Origin: CAVZMI01 sp050011775
Lineage (GTDB): Bacteria; Bacteroidota; Ignavibacteria; UBA10030; CAVZMI01
NCBI GenBank assembly: GCA_050011775.1
Contig: JBEKIL010000006.1
Span: 1 to 64,000, forward strand
Length of the DNA stretch: 64,000 nucleotides
Direction of reading: 5' to 3'
Every line of letters begins with the position of its first letter. The first letter of the stretch is position 1. The notes below the pieces were generated by a model. That model was not told the origin of the DNA, made no database searches, and saw nothing but the letters and a program-made list of their open reading frames with translations. The position numbers and the translations under genes are program-made. Shown piece by piece: positions 17,868 to 26,927 of this stretch.

Positions 17868-18734
17868 CTATTTTCTTGCTTCCATAAAAAGTGATGTTGG
17901 ATCGTAAACTTCTTCGTTTTTAACATCTAATTTGTATCGATCCCAATCTGGAATGTCGCTCAGGTGAGGGTTCATTGTCTTAATATCCCTAAAACCTGAT
18001 TCGCGCAGTAACCTCCCCAGGGAAAATCTATCGTACAACCAATAGTGTATTTCACCACTCTGTCGACATTTTCCAATTACGAGATATTCTTTTTCTTCTC
18101 TGGTCAGGACTAAATTAATTACCTTCTCCCGTAGAAATGACACAATACGTTTTCTTCTGTAAAATAATTTCTTCGGTAACGATTTCGCTTTTATGAATTC
18201 ATTTTTTATGGTTGTGTCCTTTTCATGTTGTACCGTGTCCAAATAATACTGACGGATCCTTTTCCCCACAAATCCAATTCTATCAAGAACAAATTGTTCG
18301 TTGACGATGATCGGTTGTTGAAAATATTTCCCCATATCACCGCCAACGACATTTCGGACTGCCTGATCATACAATTCCAATAGCATCCATTCATAATCTG
18401 CCGTTGTGTATTCGGTCGGATGTTGAATATTCACCTCCAGGAGACGTAAATAATTCCTGACAATATCCTCTAAATCCGGAGTAACAATTCTTATAATTCC
18501 CCCCGGTTTAAGAACCCGATAGCACTCTTTAATGAATTTCCGTGCTTCTTCCTTCTCATAATGTTCAATGAGCTGTGAATGATACACGACTTCGAATGTA
18601 TTTTCGGTAAAAGGAATCCCCTTACGAAGATCCCACGATTTCACATAGGAACTGTCCGGAGATAAATCAATATTCACCCAGTCTTTATGATATTTATATC
18701 CACAACCAAGATTTATATATGGAAGTGTCTTCAT
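17868..18734 (-). CDS. Class I SAM-dependent methyltransferase
   Basis: 288 residues. It starts MKTLPYINLGCGYKYHKDWV, motif I of a Methyltransf_11-type enzyme often found in exopolysaccharide clusters, with YHSQLIEHYEKEEARKFIKE and LKPGGIIRIVTPDLEDIVR. A large insert (about residues 110-225) follows, rich in basic residues, and the end DIKTMNPHLSDIPDWDRY is typical of this subgroup. The start overlaps the stop of the GT4 gene at 18731 by 4 nt. Probable role: methylation of a repeat-unit intermediate. Confidence 0.8.
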   Translation of the reverse strand: MKTLPYINLGCGYKYHKDWVNIDLSPDSSYVKSWDLRKGIPFTENTFEVVYHSQLIEHYEKEEARKFIKECYRVLKPGGIIRIVTPDLEDIVRNYLRLLEVNIQHPTEYTTADYEWMLLELYDQAVRNVVGGDMGKYFQQPIIVNEQFVLDRIGFVGKRIRQYYLDTVQHEKDTTIKNEFIKAKSLPKKLFYRRKRIVSFLREKVINLVLTREEKEYLVIGKCRQSGEIHYWLYDRFSLGRLLRESGFRDIKTMNPHLSDIPDWDRYKLDVKNEEVYDPTSLFMEARK

Positions 18735-19987
18735 GAAGATACCTTACCGTCGATAATATTACCCGTAGTAAAAGTCCGGATCTGTTGTTCCATAGATTCA
18801 AGAATCTTTGTTTTTTCAAAATGTTGGAGAGCGTACTCCCTTGCCAGTTCCATCATTCGTTTTCCACGAGCGGGATTTTTATAAAGCGATACAAGAGCAT
18901 CAGCAATACTCTGCGGACTTCCGGGTGGTGTTGGAATTCCACCGACTTCTTCAATAAGCGAAGCGAGCCCCGTTCCCCTCTGAACGGAGGCGACAACTAC
19001 ACCACCAACCGCCAATATCCCCAGTAGCTTTGAAGGCATCACAGCATCCGCGATTCCTGAAAGCTGGGATATGATGTGAACATCAGCGGTGTTGAGGAAT
19101 TCATTGAAGCGCTCGGTCGGTTGTAACGGAAGGAATGTGACATTCTCCATACCGGCGGCAAGAGACTTGAGTGTTTCACGATACGTACCATCACCGGCGA
19201 TGACAAAATGAATTGCCGGATAGCCGGTTAACAACCGGGCCGCTTCAACGACGTAGTCCAATCCCTGTTTAGCTCCTATATTGCCTGAATACAAAACAAT
19301 AAATGAATCCTTTTGAAAATTAAAATCCGCTCGTATTTTTTCTTTCTGTTCGATAGGATATACAGACATGGTATCGACCCAGTTCGGGAATACAAGAGTC
19401 CTATCGGGATCGCATCCCTTAGTGATGATATGCTCCATCATTTTTTTAGAAATACTCGAGACCCGGTTGAATGCACGGAGTATCCATCGCTCGCATTTTC
19501 TTACCACCTCCCGAATGAATCCTCCATGTAGAAGCGAAATACCAAATGCGGCATCGATTTCAAGGTCCTGAAAATGTAGCCATGACTTCGCTTTTACTAA
19601 ACGAGCGGCTATGATCCCCCCCGGAGCACATAGTATCGTAGGGGCAATAACTATGACTAACAATGGACGAAATCGAAAAGCTTTCCAGATTATAACAGGC
19701 AGACTCGACAGTGCAAAAGACAAAAGATGGAGGATGCGTCTCAGAGCAGATTGTTTTCGAGGAACCCACAAAGGGCACCGATGAACCTGAATGTTTTTAT
19801 GGACCTCCTTTGTATATCGAAATGATGAGTACCCTTCTTGTACCTTCCAATGCGGATAATATGGCGGAGTTGTGACGACAAGCACCTCATGATCGCGCGA
19901 TGCCAGCCACTCTGCAAACTCGCCGGTATATTTCCCAACGCCGATGAGTTCGGGAGAAAAGTTCAGACCATAGATAAGAATTCGCAT
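18731..19987 (-). CDS. Glycosyltransferase family 4, WcaI/WbuB-like
   Basis: 418 residues. The N-terminus MRILIYGLNFSPELIGVGKY with EFAEWLASRDHEVLVVTTPP and YYPHWKVQEGYSSFRY matches the WcaI/WbuB subgroup that adds fucose or fucosamine in colanic acid and O-antigen assembly. The C-terminal donor domain has LVFPNWVDTMSVYP, FIVLYSGNIGAKQGLDYVVE and VMPSKLLGILAVGGVVVAS. GT-B fold, cytoplasmic. The gene overlaps the methyltransferase gene by 4 nt and begins 4 nt after the GT2 stop, so it is translationally packed. The subgroup match is good, but sugar identity remains inference. Confidence 0.88.
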   Translation of the reverse strand: MRILIYGLNFSPELIGVGKYTGEFAEWLASRDHEVLVVTTPPYYPHWKVQEGYSSFRYTKEVHKNIQVHRCPLWVPRKQSALRRILHLLSFALSSLPVIIWKAFRFRPLLVIVIAPTILCAPGGIIAARLVKAKSWLHFQDLEIDAAFGISLLHGGFIREVVRKCERWILRAFNRVSSISKKMMEHIITKGCDPDRTLVFPNWVDTMSVYPIEQKEKIRADFNFQKDSFIVLYSGNIGAKQGLDYVVEAARLLTGYPAIHFVIAGDGTYRETLKSLAAGMENVTFLPLQPTERFNEFLNTADVHIISQLSGIADAVMPSKLLGILAVGGVVVASVQRGTGLASLIEEVGGIPTPPGSPQSIADALVSLYKNPARGKRMMELAREYALQHFEKTKILESMEQQIRTFTTGNIIDGKVSS

Positions 19988-19991
19988 TATC

Positions 19992-20906
19992 TTAAATTTT
20001 TGTGTTTTCTGCCTTTTGTTGCATCAGCTCGCGCACCTTCAGAACTATCATATATTCATATATCGACTGGAGCACACTATAAATGAATCCGGGAACACCA
20101 TCCAGAAATCCCCGTTTCAAAAAATAGAGCAGAATGAACTTAAAAATGGGACGAGCCGGGAATTTATAAAATAACTGTTTCTGATGAACGCGCCTCTCGT
20201 TGAAGTCACTCGCAAAGAAAGCTTTAAAAATGCTAAAATTGTTTTTGCCTGCTTTCTTCTGTTTAACAATCTCCCGGGCCTCGAGCGTGCTGTACGAATT
20301 ATGTCGTTCGAACCAGAAACTGATTCCTTTATTGAAGGGATAATGATCGATTGCTCCCTCAAGTTCTCCAATTGGCCCGTCGACGACAGGCACAGGATTA
20401 ACAAGTCGCTCGTAACGGAGCTTCTCGGGGCGGAAGAAACGGACAAAAAGCGGAGTGACCTGCGCATGTTTCAGCCATTTCTGCATGAAATAATAACGGA
20501 TCTTAACCCGAAAGGCGTTATAGTCGGTAGGGCGGTCCATGACATACTGAATACTCAGAATCAGTTCGGGTGTCGCACGTTCATCGGCGTCGAGATAGAG
20601 CACCCATGGATATTTGAACGGAATATTTCTGAGACCCCAATTCTGATGCGACGACCAGTTGTCGAATGGACGTTTTGTTACCTTCGCCCCGAATGATTTC
20701 GCGATCGCTACCGTACTGTCCGTCGAGCATGAATCATAAATATTGATATCATCCGACCATCGCACGGATTCGAGGCATCCTGGAATGTTCACCTCTTCGT
20801 CTTTTGTCAGAATGAGAACGGACACAGGGAGAGAAGGTCGTGGGACTTCCCGAGGTGGATTCTTCACGATTTTCTTTTTCGAAGTATTTCCTTTTTTCTT
20901 CATCAT
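19992..20906 (-). CDS. Glycosyltransferase family 2 (WaaE/KdtX-like)
   Basis: 304 residues. After a Lys/Pro-rich N-terminal tail, the GT-A domain starts VSVLILTKDEEVNIPGCLES, has DSCSTDSTVAIAKSFGAKV, and carries the metal-binding DxD in LYLDADERATPELI. Residues HQNWGLRN and the C-terminal hydrophobic half (FKFILLYFLKRGFLDGVPGF) fit the WaaE-like group that decorates LPS core. A truncated relative of the same gene type lies at 21991-22095. Either of two adjacent ATG codons (20906, 20903) could be the start. Confidence 0.87.
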   Translation of the reverse strand: MMKKKGNTSKKKIVKNPPREVPRPSLPVSVLILTKDEEVNIPGCLESVRWSDDINIYDSCSTDSTVAIAKSFGAKVTKRPFDNWSSHQNWGLRNIPFKYPWVLYLDADERATPELILSIQYVMDRPTDYNAFRVKIRYYFMQKWLKHAQVTPLFVRFFRPEKLRYERLVNPVPVVDGPIGELEGAIDHYPFNKGISFWFERHNSYSTLEAREIVKQKKAGKNNFSIFKAFFASDFNERRVHQKQLFYKFPARPIFKFILLYFLKRGFLDGVPGFIYSVLQSIYEYMIVLKVRELMQQKAENTKI

Positions 20907-21030
20907 TATGATGATCGAATGACACAGTGTCTGATTGGTTTACACGGATTGCCAGCACACATCATCCATTCCGGGACATTCTCATCCGTTTTGTTTGTTA
21001 TTTTTGGCCTCTTCATTTTTTCCCCACCCA

Positions 21031-21810
21031 TTATTGTTTTCTTCTTGCCCAGATTGAAGACCAGTGCTTTGGATGTTCCTGACATTCGAATCCTTCCTGT
21101 CCTAGTTTGGAAAAATAAACATCCAGATTACTATTGTGCACTTCCAGGATCATAGATTTTACATGCTTCATCCAGTCCATATTTTTCCTGAAGATTTCTT
21201 CTTCGGCGCCTTCAATATCCATCTTTAAAAGATCAATAGATGTTATTCCGAAATTATTCAACAAAGTGTCAATGGTTCTCGCTTCAACCGGTACTCCTTG
21301 CGAATCGGTAATATGAAATGATTCTTCATTGATACCCGAATAGTTTACAGTTGTATCTTCAAACCATACAGCATAATTAACAATTTTGCATTTTGGGAGA
21401 TGTTTATTATTATTTAAAGCCATTTTATAGTTGTCAATATCCATTTCAACGCCAAATAGAGTTGCATCAGGAAACAAATAAGCATAGTGTCTAAGTGTAT
21501 AGCCTACATTACATCCCAAATCCAATATCGTCTGAACAGGATTTATGTTATCAATAGGTACATGATACCGTCCAAGAAAAGTGTCGGCTAAAACAAGTAG
21601 GTCGCTCGATTTAGTTCTTGCGAAAACTGGAAACTCGCCGGCCTCTTTTATTCTTAATTCAATAATTTCATTCGCTCTGTTCTCTATATTGAAAACTGAA
21701 ACATATTTGTCATATTCTTTTCCGGACGCAAAAATCGATTTCAGTTTAAAGAATAACTGCATTCTTCTAAAAATCTTTTTGTATATTTTCTTTAATTTTA
21801 TCAATATCAT
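21031..21810 (-). CDS. FkbM family methyltransferase
   Basis: 259 residues. Motif I is TILDLGCNVGYTLRHYAYLF with the acidic end LFGVEMD, and the FkbM signature is IDLLKMDIEGAEEEIFRKN. The family O-methylates hydroxyls, in bacterial cell-surface loci usually on sugars. The gene is AT-rich compared with the GT genes to its left and lies between a GT2 remnant (21991-22095) and the intact GT2 gene, suggesting a recombined segment. The acceptor is unknown. Confidence 0.85.
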   Translation of the reverse strand: MILIKLKKIYKKIFRRMQLFFKLKSIFASGKEYDKYVSVFNIENRANEIIELRIKEAGEFPVFARTKSSDLLVLADTFLGRYHVPIDNINPVQTILDLGCNVGYTLRHYAYLFPDATLFGVEMDIDNYKMALNNNKHLPKCKIVNYAVWFEDTTVNYSGINEESFHITDSQGVPVEARTIDTLLNNFGITSIDLLKMDIEGAEEEIFRKNMDWMKHVKSMILEVHNSNLDVYFSKLGQEGFECQEHPKHWSSIWARRKQ

Positions 21811-21990
21811 CTTTTAATTCTATAAAATATGTTCATTTGAAGTTGTGCTTCCTTTTGGAGTTCACTCAAGCATTCTCTTCAAGATAGATGAAATTATCTT
21901 GATAAGTTGTATAAACTCGGCACTTACAAATATATGCAACCGAGAACACTATGCTACTTTTGGGCCTCCATGAATAATGACGATGGATTA

Positions 21991-22095
21991 TAGATGATAA
22001 TGAATATCATTCGACCACCGTACCGACTGAAGGCATCCGGGTAGATTTGTCCCTTCATTTTTGGTCAGTATAAGAATTAATACCGGAATAGACAT
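21991..22095 (-). pseudogene. Truncated N-terminus of a GT2 glycosyltransferase gene
   Basis: A 34-codon frame starting at ATG 22095, 3 nt after the FkbM stop, reads PVLILILTKNEGTNLPGCLQ followed by SVRWSNDIH, then YHL and TAA. It aligns with residues 27-56 of the intact GT2 protein at 19992-20906 (VSVLILTKDEEVNIPGCLES, VRWSDDIN) and is lost just before the IYDSCSTDST nucleotide-binding motif. The catalytic DxD and the rest of the domain are absent, so it is a remnant of a gene that once followed the FkbM gene. Confidence 0.8.
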
Positions 22096-22098
22096 AGT

Positions 22099-22776
22099 TT
22101 ATCTCTTCGACGTTCGAACGAATAGGACATTCCCCATATCTTCCCATGGGAGCTCTTCTCGCTTGACGACAAAACCTTCTGCCATTAACCATCGTTTTAG
22201 TTCACCGTATAATGATGAACCTTCATACATTTCTTTCAAACTCACCTCAGTATATATAACTGAAACATCCCGCATCACAATTGGTGCATTCTTCATTATC
22301 TCGAGTTCGGTTCCTTGTGTATCAAGCCATAAGAAATCAACTTTCTCTATATTGTATCGCCTTTTCCAATCGTCAAGTGTTGTCGACTCGACCAATTGTG
22401 GCTTCTGGAATACAGTCTTTGGATGATATTTTAAATGCTCTTTAGGCCGAAGAAGAGAACTGGAAGCTGTGGACTCTCCATCGCTTATAAAGATTTGTAC
22501 TAAACCACTCTCTTTAGCTAATGCTATCGGATAGCATCGAACATTATTACACCGGCGGACGTTTCTCACTAGCTTCGAATAAATAGACGGAACTGGCTCG
22601 AAGGCGTGAATAAATCCATCTGGCCATTGCCTGCTCATTGTTTTTGTATCATTGCCAATATAAGCTCCCGCTTCAATTATAATGGGATTCGACGGTAAGA
22701 ATTTTGCGATTTCAGTTTTCGAAATGATCCCTTTCTTAGTCAACCGGTCAACAATTTTCCTAATCAAGGCCGCCAT
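22099..22776 (-). CDS. FkbM family methyltransferase
   Basis: 225 residues. Motif I is IIIEAGAYIGNDTKTMSRQW, with an acidic residue in IHAFEPVPSIYSKL, and the FkbM signature is DFLWLDTQGTELEIMKN. The signature has Asp-Thr-Gln-Gly instead of the usual Asp-Ile/Val-Glu-Gly; this D-x-Q-G form is shared by the protein at 31268 and marks a subgroup. Its start overlaps the GT4 stop by 13 nt. Probably methylates a sugar of the repeat unit. Confidence 0.84.
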   Translation of the reverse strand: MAALIRKIVDRLTKKGIISKTEIAKFLPSNPIIIEAGAYIGNDTKTMSRQWPDGFIHAFEPVPSIYSKLVRNVRRCNNVRCYPIALAKESGLVQIFISDGESTASSSLLRPKEHLKYHPKTVFQKPQLVESTTLDDWKRRYNIEKVDFLWLDTQGTELEIMKNAPIVMRDVSVIYTEVSLKEMYEGSSLYGELKRWLMAEGFVVKREELPWEDMGNVLFVRTSKR

Positions 22777-23915
22777 ATAGTTTCTTCAAAAAATTTTCGA
22801 TAGTGTGGCGCCAGCACCGAAGGCGCAAACATACCAGCAGCCTCAGGAGCGTGTTTACTTTTTCGTCGTCGCTCTTCCTTCTGATGTATAAATTGCTTTA
22901 GTACCTCGAATAGGGAATTTGATGAATAATGACATATCCAAGAACATTCTGCGTCAACAATATCCTTCCAAATATATACATTATCAGAGATTATAACCGG
23001 CAGACCAGCACTTAATGCTTCAATAACTGCAAGACCAAAATTTTCATTCATAGACGGAAGAATAAAGCAATCACTACCTGCAAACGCATCCCATTTATCT
23101 TGATCTTTTAAGAATCCTGGGAAGAAAACCTGTTTTGTAAGATTGAACTTGAGTACCCAACTCCTAACCTTCATTTCATATCCTCCACTATCAGCTCCCG
23201 CGATAATAAGTCTCAAATTCGGATAATCCTTTGTTATCTTTGCTAGGGCTTCGAGGAGGATATTTAATCCTTTTTTATAATTTATCCGAGATAGAAAAAG
23301 TAATACAAGATCGTCTTTCTCAATTGAATATCGTTCTCGAAACCGCTTTCGATTCCCTTTCATACTATGAGTAGGGACAGGAAGCGGTAGTACAAACCTA
23401 CGTGGCGAAGTACCATAAGTTACAAATCGCTCTGCTTCTATTGTAGCAGTCCCTAGCATTCCGAGGCTCGCACTAAGAATCGGTGCAACAAATAATGGTC
23501 CGAGTATATTCTTTAAGATGCTCTTTTTTTGAAGATCAAATGGATCCAGAGATCCATGGGGACTAACGATATAGGGTATATGCCGGCGACGAGCCGCGTT
23601 TGCTATCTCTAAAGGAAGGAAAGACCAAATACCGTGGATGTGAACGAGATCATATTTTTTGTAATTTTTGTGAAACCATTTGTTTGCTTCCCGGGAGCGT
23701 GAAAACCGTTTTGGGAACGACGCTACAGAGGAATGGAGCGTAGCAAACTTACCGATTGTTTCATCTGAGTCATTTGAATGAATGGCGAGAACATCGAGGT
23801 TGTATCCGAGCAGTTGTTCGAGCTCAAGAATATTTTTCAATGCGGTTGTCGTTCCGCCACTCGAACGATCGATACCAGCAATCACATGAAGAATTGTCAA
23901 ACGCTTCTTTCCCAT
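22764..23915 (-). CDS. Glycosyltransferase family 4
   Basis: About 383 residues from the ATG at 23915, which has AAGGT 5 nt upstream; the longer frame starts at a TTG (23939) and is less likely. The acceptor domain has HVIAGIDRSSGGTTTALKNI and LVHIHGIWSFLPLEIANAAR. The donor domain has LLFLSRINYKKGLNILLEAL, VFFPGFLKDQDKWDAF and the E-x7-E motif in MNENFGLAVIEALSAGLPVI. Typical length and full motifs, so active. Sugar and linkage are unknown. Confidence 0.9.
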   Translation of the reverse strand: MGKKRLTILHVIAGIDRSSGGTTTALKNILELEQLLGYNLDVLAIHSNDSDETIGKFATLHSSVASFPKRFSRSREANKWFHKNYKKYDLVHIHGIWSFLPLEIANAARRRHIPYIVSPHGSLDPFDLQKKSILKNILGPLFVAPILSASLGMLGTATIEAERFVTYGTSPRRFVLPLPVPTHSMKGNRKRFRERYSIEKDDLVLLFLSRINYKKGLNILLEALAKITKDYPNLRLIIAGADSGGYEMKVRSWVLKFNLTKQVFFPGFLKDQDKWDAFAGSDCFILPSMNENFGLAVIEALSAGLPVIISDNVYIWKDIVDAECSWICHYSSNSLFEVLKQFIHQKEERRRKSKHAPEAAGMFAPSVLAPHYRKFFEETIWRP

Positions 23916-23954
23916 ACTTACCTTATACTGGCTCGGCAACGAGCATTGAATTAT

Positions 23955-25139
23955 TTATTCCGGATTATTCTTCCAGAATTCTATCATAACCTGATTCCAC
24001 TGCTCAATAGTCTTACAATCTTTCAGATAATATCGCACACGGAGATCATGAATCAAGGGTCCATCTCCTATCCATAGCCCTACCATTGCATGAGTCGCAT
24101 GCCTGGGCAAATCCGGTCTCATAACATCAATTTTCACAAAGTTAGACGAAAATAGTAGAATCAGCAAAATCACATAGTATACGGGTTTTGTTTTCAGACC
24201 AAACCCTAGAAACAAGAGAACGAATGGGAGCATCGGTAAAAGATATCCCGGTTCGATGGGATAGATGAAGAAGAGAATCTCATAGATAATGACCACGGAT
24301 AGTGATAATATTGACAATGCCCTCCATTGTTCACTCTTGAAAGAATTTATATTCCGCATCATGTAGAAAAATAGAAAAACAAGAAAGATAACAGCCTGGA
24401 TACCCCAGAAGGAAATGCTCTTATATATACCTTTCCCAATTTTAAGGAGCGGTGTCCATATTTCATTTGTTCCCATATGAGGGTTCAGAAAACTTAACGA
24501 CCAATTTGCATTCGCGAAAGAAAGCACGTAACTCAGTGCAAAGATAAAAGTAATGATTGTACAAACGACAATAAACCTTTTCCAATTGAATGCACCGATG
24601 AATAAGAAGTACCCGATAATACACATTACGGCGAACGCTGATGAAAGGCGCACACCGATAGAGAGACCGAGAAGTATGGCCCCGAGTGTGTATCGTTGCT
24701 TTAACATCAGAAGGAATCCATAAAGAAATATTCCAAGCGCCCACATGTAATCCTGAGTCGCCGCGGCGTTTGACCACACATAAGGATGAATCATAAATAG
24801 GCCGAGGAGATATATGGGATGCTTGAGATTAAAAAAACGGCAAATGGAATAAAAACATCCCAGTGCCAAAATAGTCATGATCATTGTTCCCGTGTTGGTC
24901 ACAATACTTCCCCCAAGCCGGTCAAGAGCCCATGTTGTCATCTCAAAAATCACATAACCCGGATTGCGCGAAGGGTGATAAACTCCCGTCTCCACGGTTT
25001 TTTGGGCTGCGCCTAACACGAGATAAGTGTCATCATCGGTTCCATAGCCAAAGAATATTTGCGGCAGATAGATCAGAAGTGCGATGATCAGCCACAAATA
25101 TTTTTTTATTGTTGTTCGCAACCAATCATTGCTGATCAT
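23955..25139 (-). CDS. Polytopic membrane protein, GT-C-like
   Basis: 394 residues with about ten to eleven hydrophobic segments. Not recognised as a named family. Its first outside loop has an acidic cluster (FGYGTDDDTYLVLGAAQKTV) followed by HPSRNPGYVIFEMTTWAL, the arrangement of GT-C glycosyltransferases such as GT39/GT83, which need one or two Asp in the first loop. The C-terminus is a soluble tail (DGPLIHDLRVRYYLKDCKTI). In this locus a polyprenyl-phosphate-sugar-dependent transferase is the best guess; a polymerase-like role is the alternative. Confidence 0.65.
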   Translation of the reverse strand: MISNDWLRTTIKKYLWLIIALLIYLPQIFFGYGTDDDTYLVLGAAQKTVETGVYHPSRNPGYVIFEMTTWALDRLGGSIVTNTGTMIMTILALGCFYSICRFFNLKHPIYLLGLFMIHPYVWSNAAATQDYMWALGIFLYGFLLMLKQRYTLGAILLGLSIGVRLSSAFAVMCIIGYFLFIGAFNWKRFIVVCTIITFIFALSYVLSFANANWSLSFLNPHMGTNEIWTPLLKIGKGIYKSISFWGIQAVIFLVFLFFYMMRNINSFKSEQWRALSILSLSVVIIYEILFFIYPIEPGYLLPMLPFVLLFLGFGLKTKPVYYVILLILLFSSNFVKIDVMRPDLPRHATHAMVGLWIGDGPLIHDLRVRYYLKDCKTIEQWNQVMIEFWKNNPE

Positions 25140-25144
25140 ATGGT

Positions 25145-25846
25145 TCAGCCAGAAGTATTTTGAGGTTTCATGCCTTCAATTGCAATCCCTGCTTCGTTTG
25201 ATACTCTTCCCGGATTTTCCACCTGCTGTATTTCTGGAATGGCGCTTTCATAACATTTTTTTTCACTTACGTCAATAAAACCTGCAGATATCAGGAGTTT
25301 CGAAAGAGATCTTGCATCGTACATCCATTTATGGCTGTGAAAATCGGTTATTATTGTATATAAGTGAATAAGTAATGATTTCTTTTCCCCACGATCCCGA
25401 AGATGGAGTTCTTCCAGTAAAAGGTCTGCGGCGTTTTCATTATTGGATAACACATATGACTGACAAAAATAATATAAATCAGGAACCACCAGACGCAGAA
25501 ATGCTCCTTCTTTCAGAACCCGGAATGCTTCCTGTGTCGCTTTTTTTGCGTCGAACCGAGAGAGGTGTTCCCAGACATGGGATGCGTATATTGCATCGAC
25601 CGAACTGTCGTTAAAAGGGAAACGTTTACGTAAATTGAAGAACCGAACATGGCGGGGCCATTCTTGAAGTTTTATTCCCGTCAATTGTCCGCACTTCAAT
25701 ATCATTTTTCGTACAGGGGAAGGGAATTTTCCGGAGAGAACATTCCAGCTCCCGTCACAATCAATCCAGTCGGACGGTTGTACTTCGGGTCCGCACCCAA
25801 GGTGAACGAGAATTCTTTTTCTCTCGATGTGTTTATTCGTTTTCAT
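25145..25846 (-). CDS. Class I SAM-dependent methyltransferase
   Basis: About 233 residues from the ATG at 25846, overlapping the upstream GT4 stop by 14 nt; the frame to 25894 would overlap by 62 nt. Motif I is ILVHLGCGPEVQPSDWIDCD, then FPFNDSSVDAIYASHVWEHL and LKEGAFLRLVVPDLYYFCQS. This 'LGCG...W.N/D.D' start defines a methyltransferase subgroup common in polysaccharide loci, shared with 17868 and 34281. Substrate unknown. Confidence 0.8.
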   Translation of the reverse strand: MKTNKHIERKRILVHLGCGPEVQPSDWIDCDGSWNVLSGKFPSPVRKMILKCGQLTGIKLQEWPRHVRFFNLRKRFPFNDSSVDAIYASHVWEHLSRFDAKKATQEAFRVLKEGAFLRLVVPDLYYFCQSYVLSNNENAADLLLEELHLRDRGEKKSLLIHLYTIITDFHSHKWMYDARSLSKLLISAGFIDVSEKKCYESAIPEIQQVENPGRVSNEAGIAIEGMKPQNTSG

Positions 25847-26927
25847 TGAATCGCTGCGTCTTCGCGGCAAAATATTCGTCTGCAAATAATACAAGATTCA
25901 ACGCCCACCGTATCGGTGTGTACTGAAGCGAGAGCGAAAAACTGTGTTCCCCCATACTGACGCGTTTTTCAGGATCGAGCTTTGAATAGCGCAGCATCGC
26001 ACGCGTGAGGTCATTGGCATTTCCGGATTCGACAACATAGCCATTATATCCCGGTTGGACAAGATGGACCATTGCACCACATCTCGAAGAACATATCACA
26101 GCCATGCCTGCAGCTGTTGCTTCGTGGATGACCACACCCCAGGGTTCGAAGATGCTTGGAAGTATAAGGCAGCTCGCTTTGGAAAATATTGCAGGGAGTT
26201 CAGAGGGTTGAATAAATCCTGTGATATGAATCCCTTCGATATTCTGAAGTTCACCGCGAAGTTCTCCCTCACCGCAGCAGAGAAGATCAAACGGCTCCGG
26301 TATCATCGTCCGGTATTGTCGATATGCTTCCAGCAGCGTGCGGATTCCTTTTTCCCCGGTAAGACGACCGACATAGAGAAATGCCGGAGGATATACCGTC
26401 GGATCTTTTTTGCGTTGTTCTCTGACAGCGGCAAATTTCGGGTGGTCGCATGTATATCCTCCACGAATGATATTACAATCGTTAAACCCGAATCTTTTTG
26501 CAAAAACCGCTTGCCGCTCACCCGGGAGAAAGACTGCTTCATAGAGCGGTTGAATATACCATGGCGCCGCGAGAACACCTAATCGCTGTTTCAGTGTCCC
26601 CCGCCATTGATTATCCATGAACATTATTCTTAAAGACTTGCCTTTGAAATGTCTGAGAACATAGCGATATCCCTTCACGTGCCATGAACCGACGAGCATA
26701 ACCTCGGGATTGAATTGCTGTAATCGCTTTAGAAGTTCCGGACCATCGGGTTCATCGATGAATCGGTAAGGTGACTGGAGCCATACGAATTCTCCCGCAT
26801 CGAATGGGGCTTCACCGGATTCTATCTGATATGAGACAAAAAGTTCAGCATTGTGATTTTCTACAAGTGCATGGAAACATGAATTGAGATATCCGGAGAG
26901 ATGACTCCACAGTATTGCAACTCTCAT
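25833..26927 (-). CDS. Glycosyltransferase family 4
   Basis: 364 residues. The N-domain (MRVAILWSHLSGYLNSCFHA) lacks the usual Gly-rich loop but has a Rossmann-like pattern. The donor domain is clear: FLYVGRLTGEKGIRTLLEAY, FDLLCCGEGELRGEL, GIHITGFIQPSELPAIFSKA and the motif LPSIFEPWGVVIHEATAAGM. The start overlaps the GT2 stop by 4 nt, so it is coupled to the GT2 gene. Transfers an unknown sugar to the growing repeat unit. Confidence 0.88.
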   Translation of the reverse strand: MRVAILWSHLSGYLNSCFHALVENHNAELFVSYQIESGEAPFDAGEFVWLQSPYRFIDEPDGPELLKRLQQFNPEVMLVGSWHVKGYRYVLRHFKGKSLRIMFMDNQWRGTLKQRLGVLAAPWYIQPLYEAVFLPGERQAVFAKRFGFNDCNIIRGGYTCDHPKFAAVREQRKKDPTVYPPAFLYVGRLTGEKGIRTLLEAYRQYRTMIPEPFDLLCCGEGELRGELQNIEGIHITGFIQPSELPAIFSKASCLILPSIFEPWGVVIHEATAAGMAVICSSRCGAMVHLVQPGYNGYVVESGNANDLTRAMLRYSKLDPEKRVSMGEHSFSLSLQYTPIRWALNLVLFADEYFAAKTQRFNENE

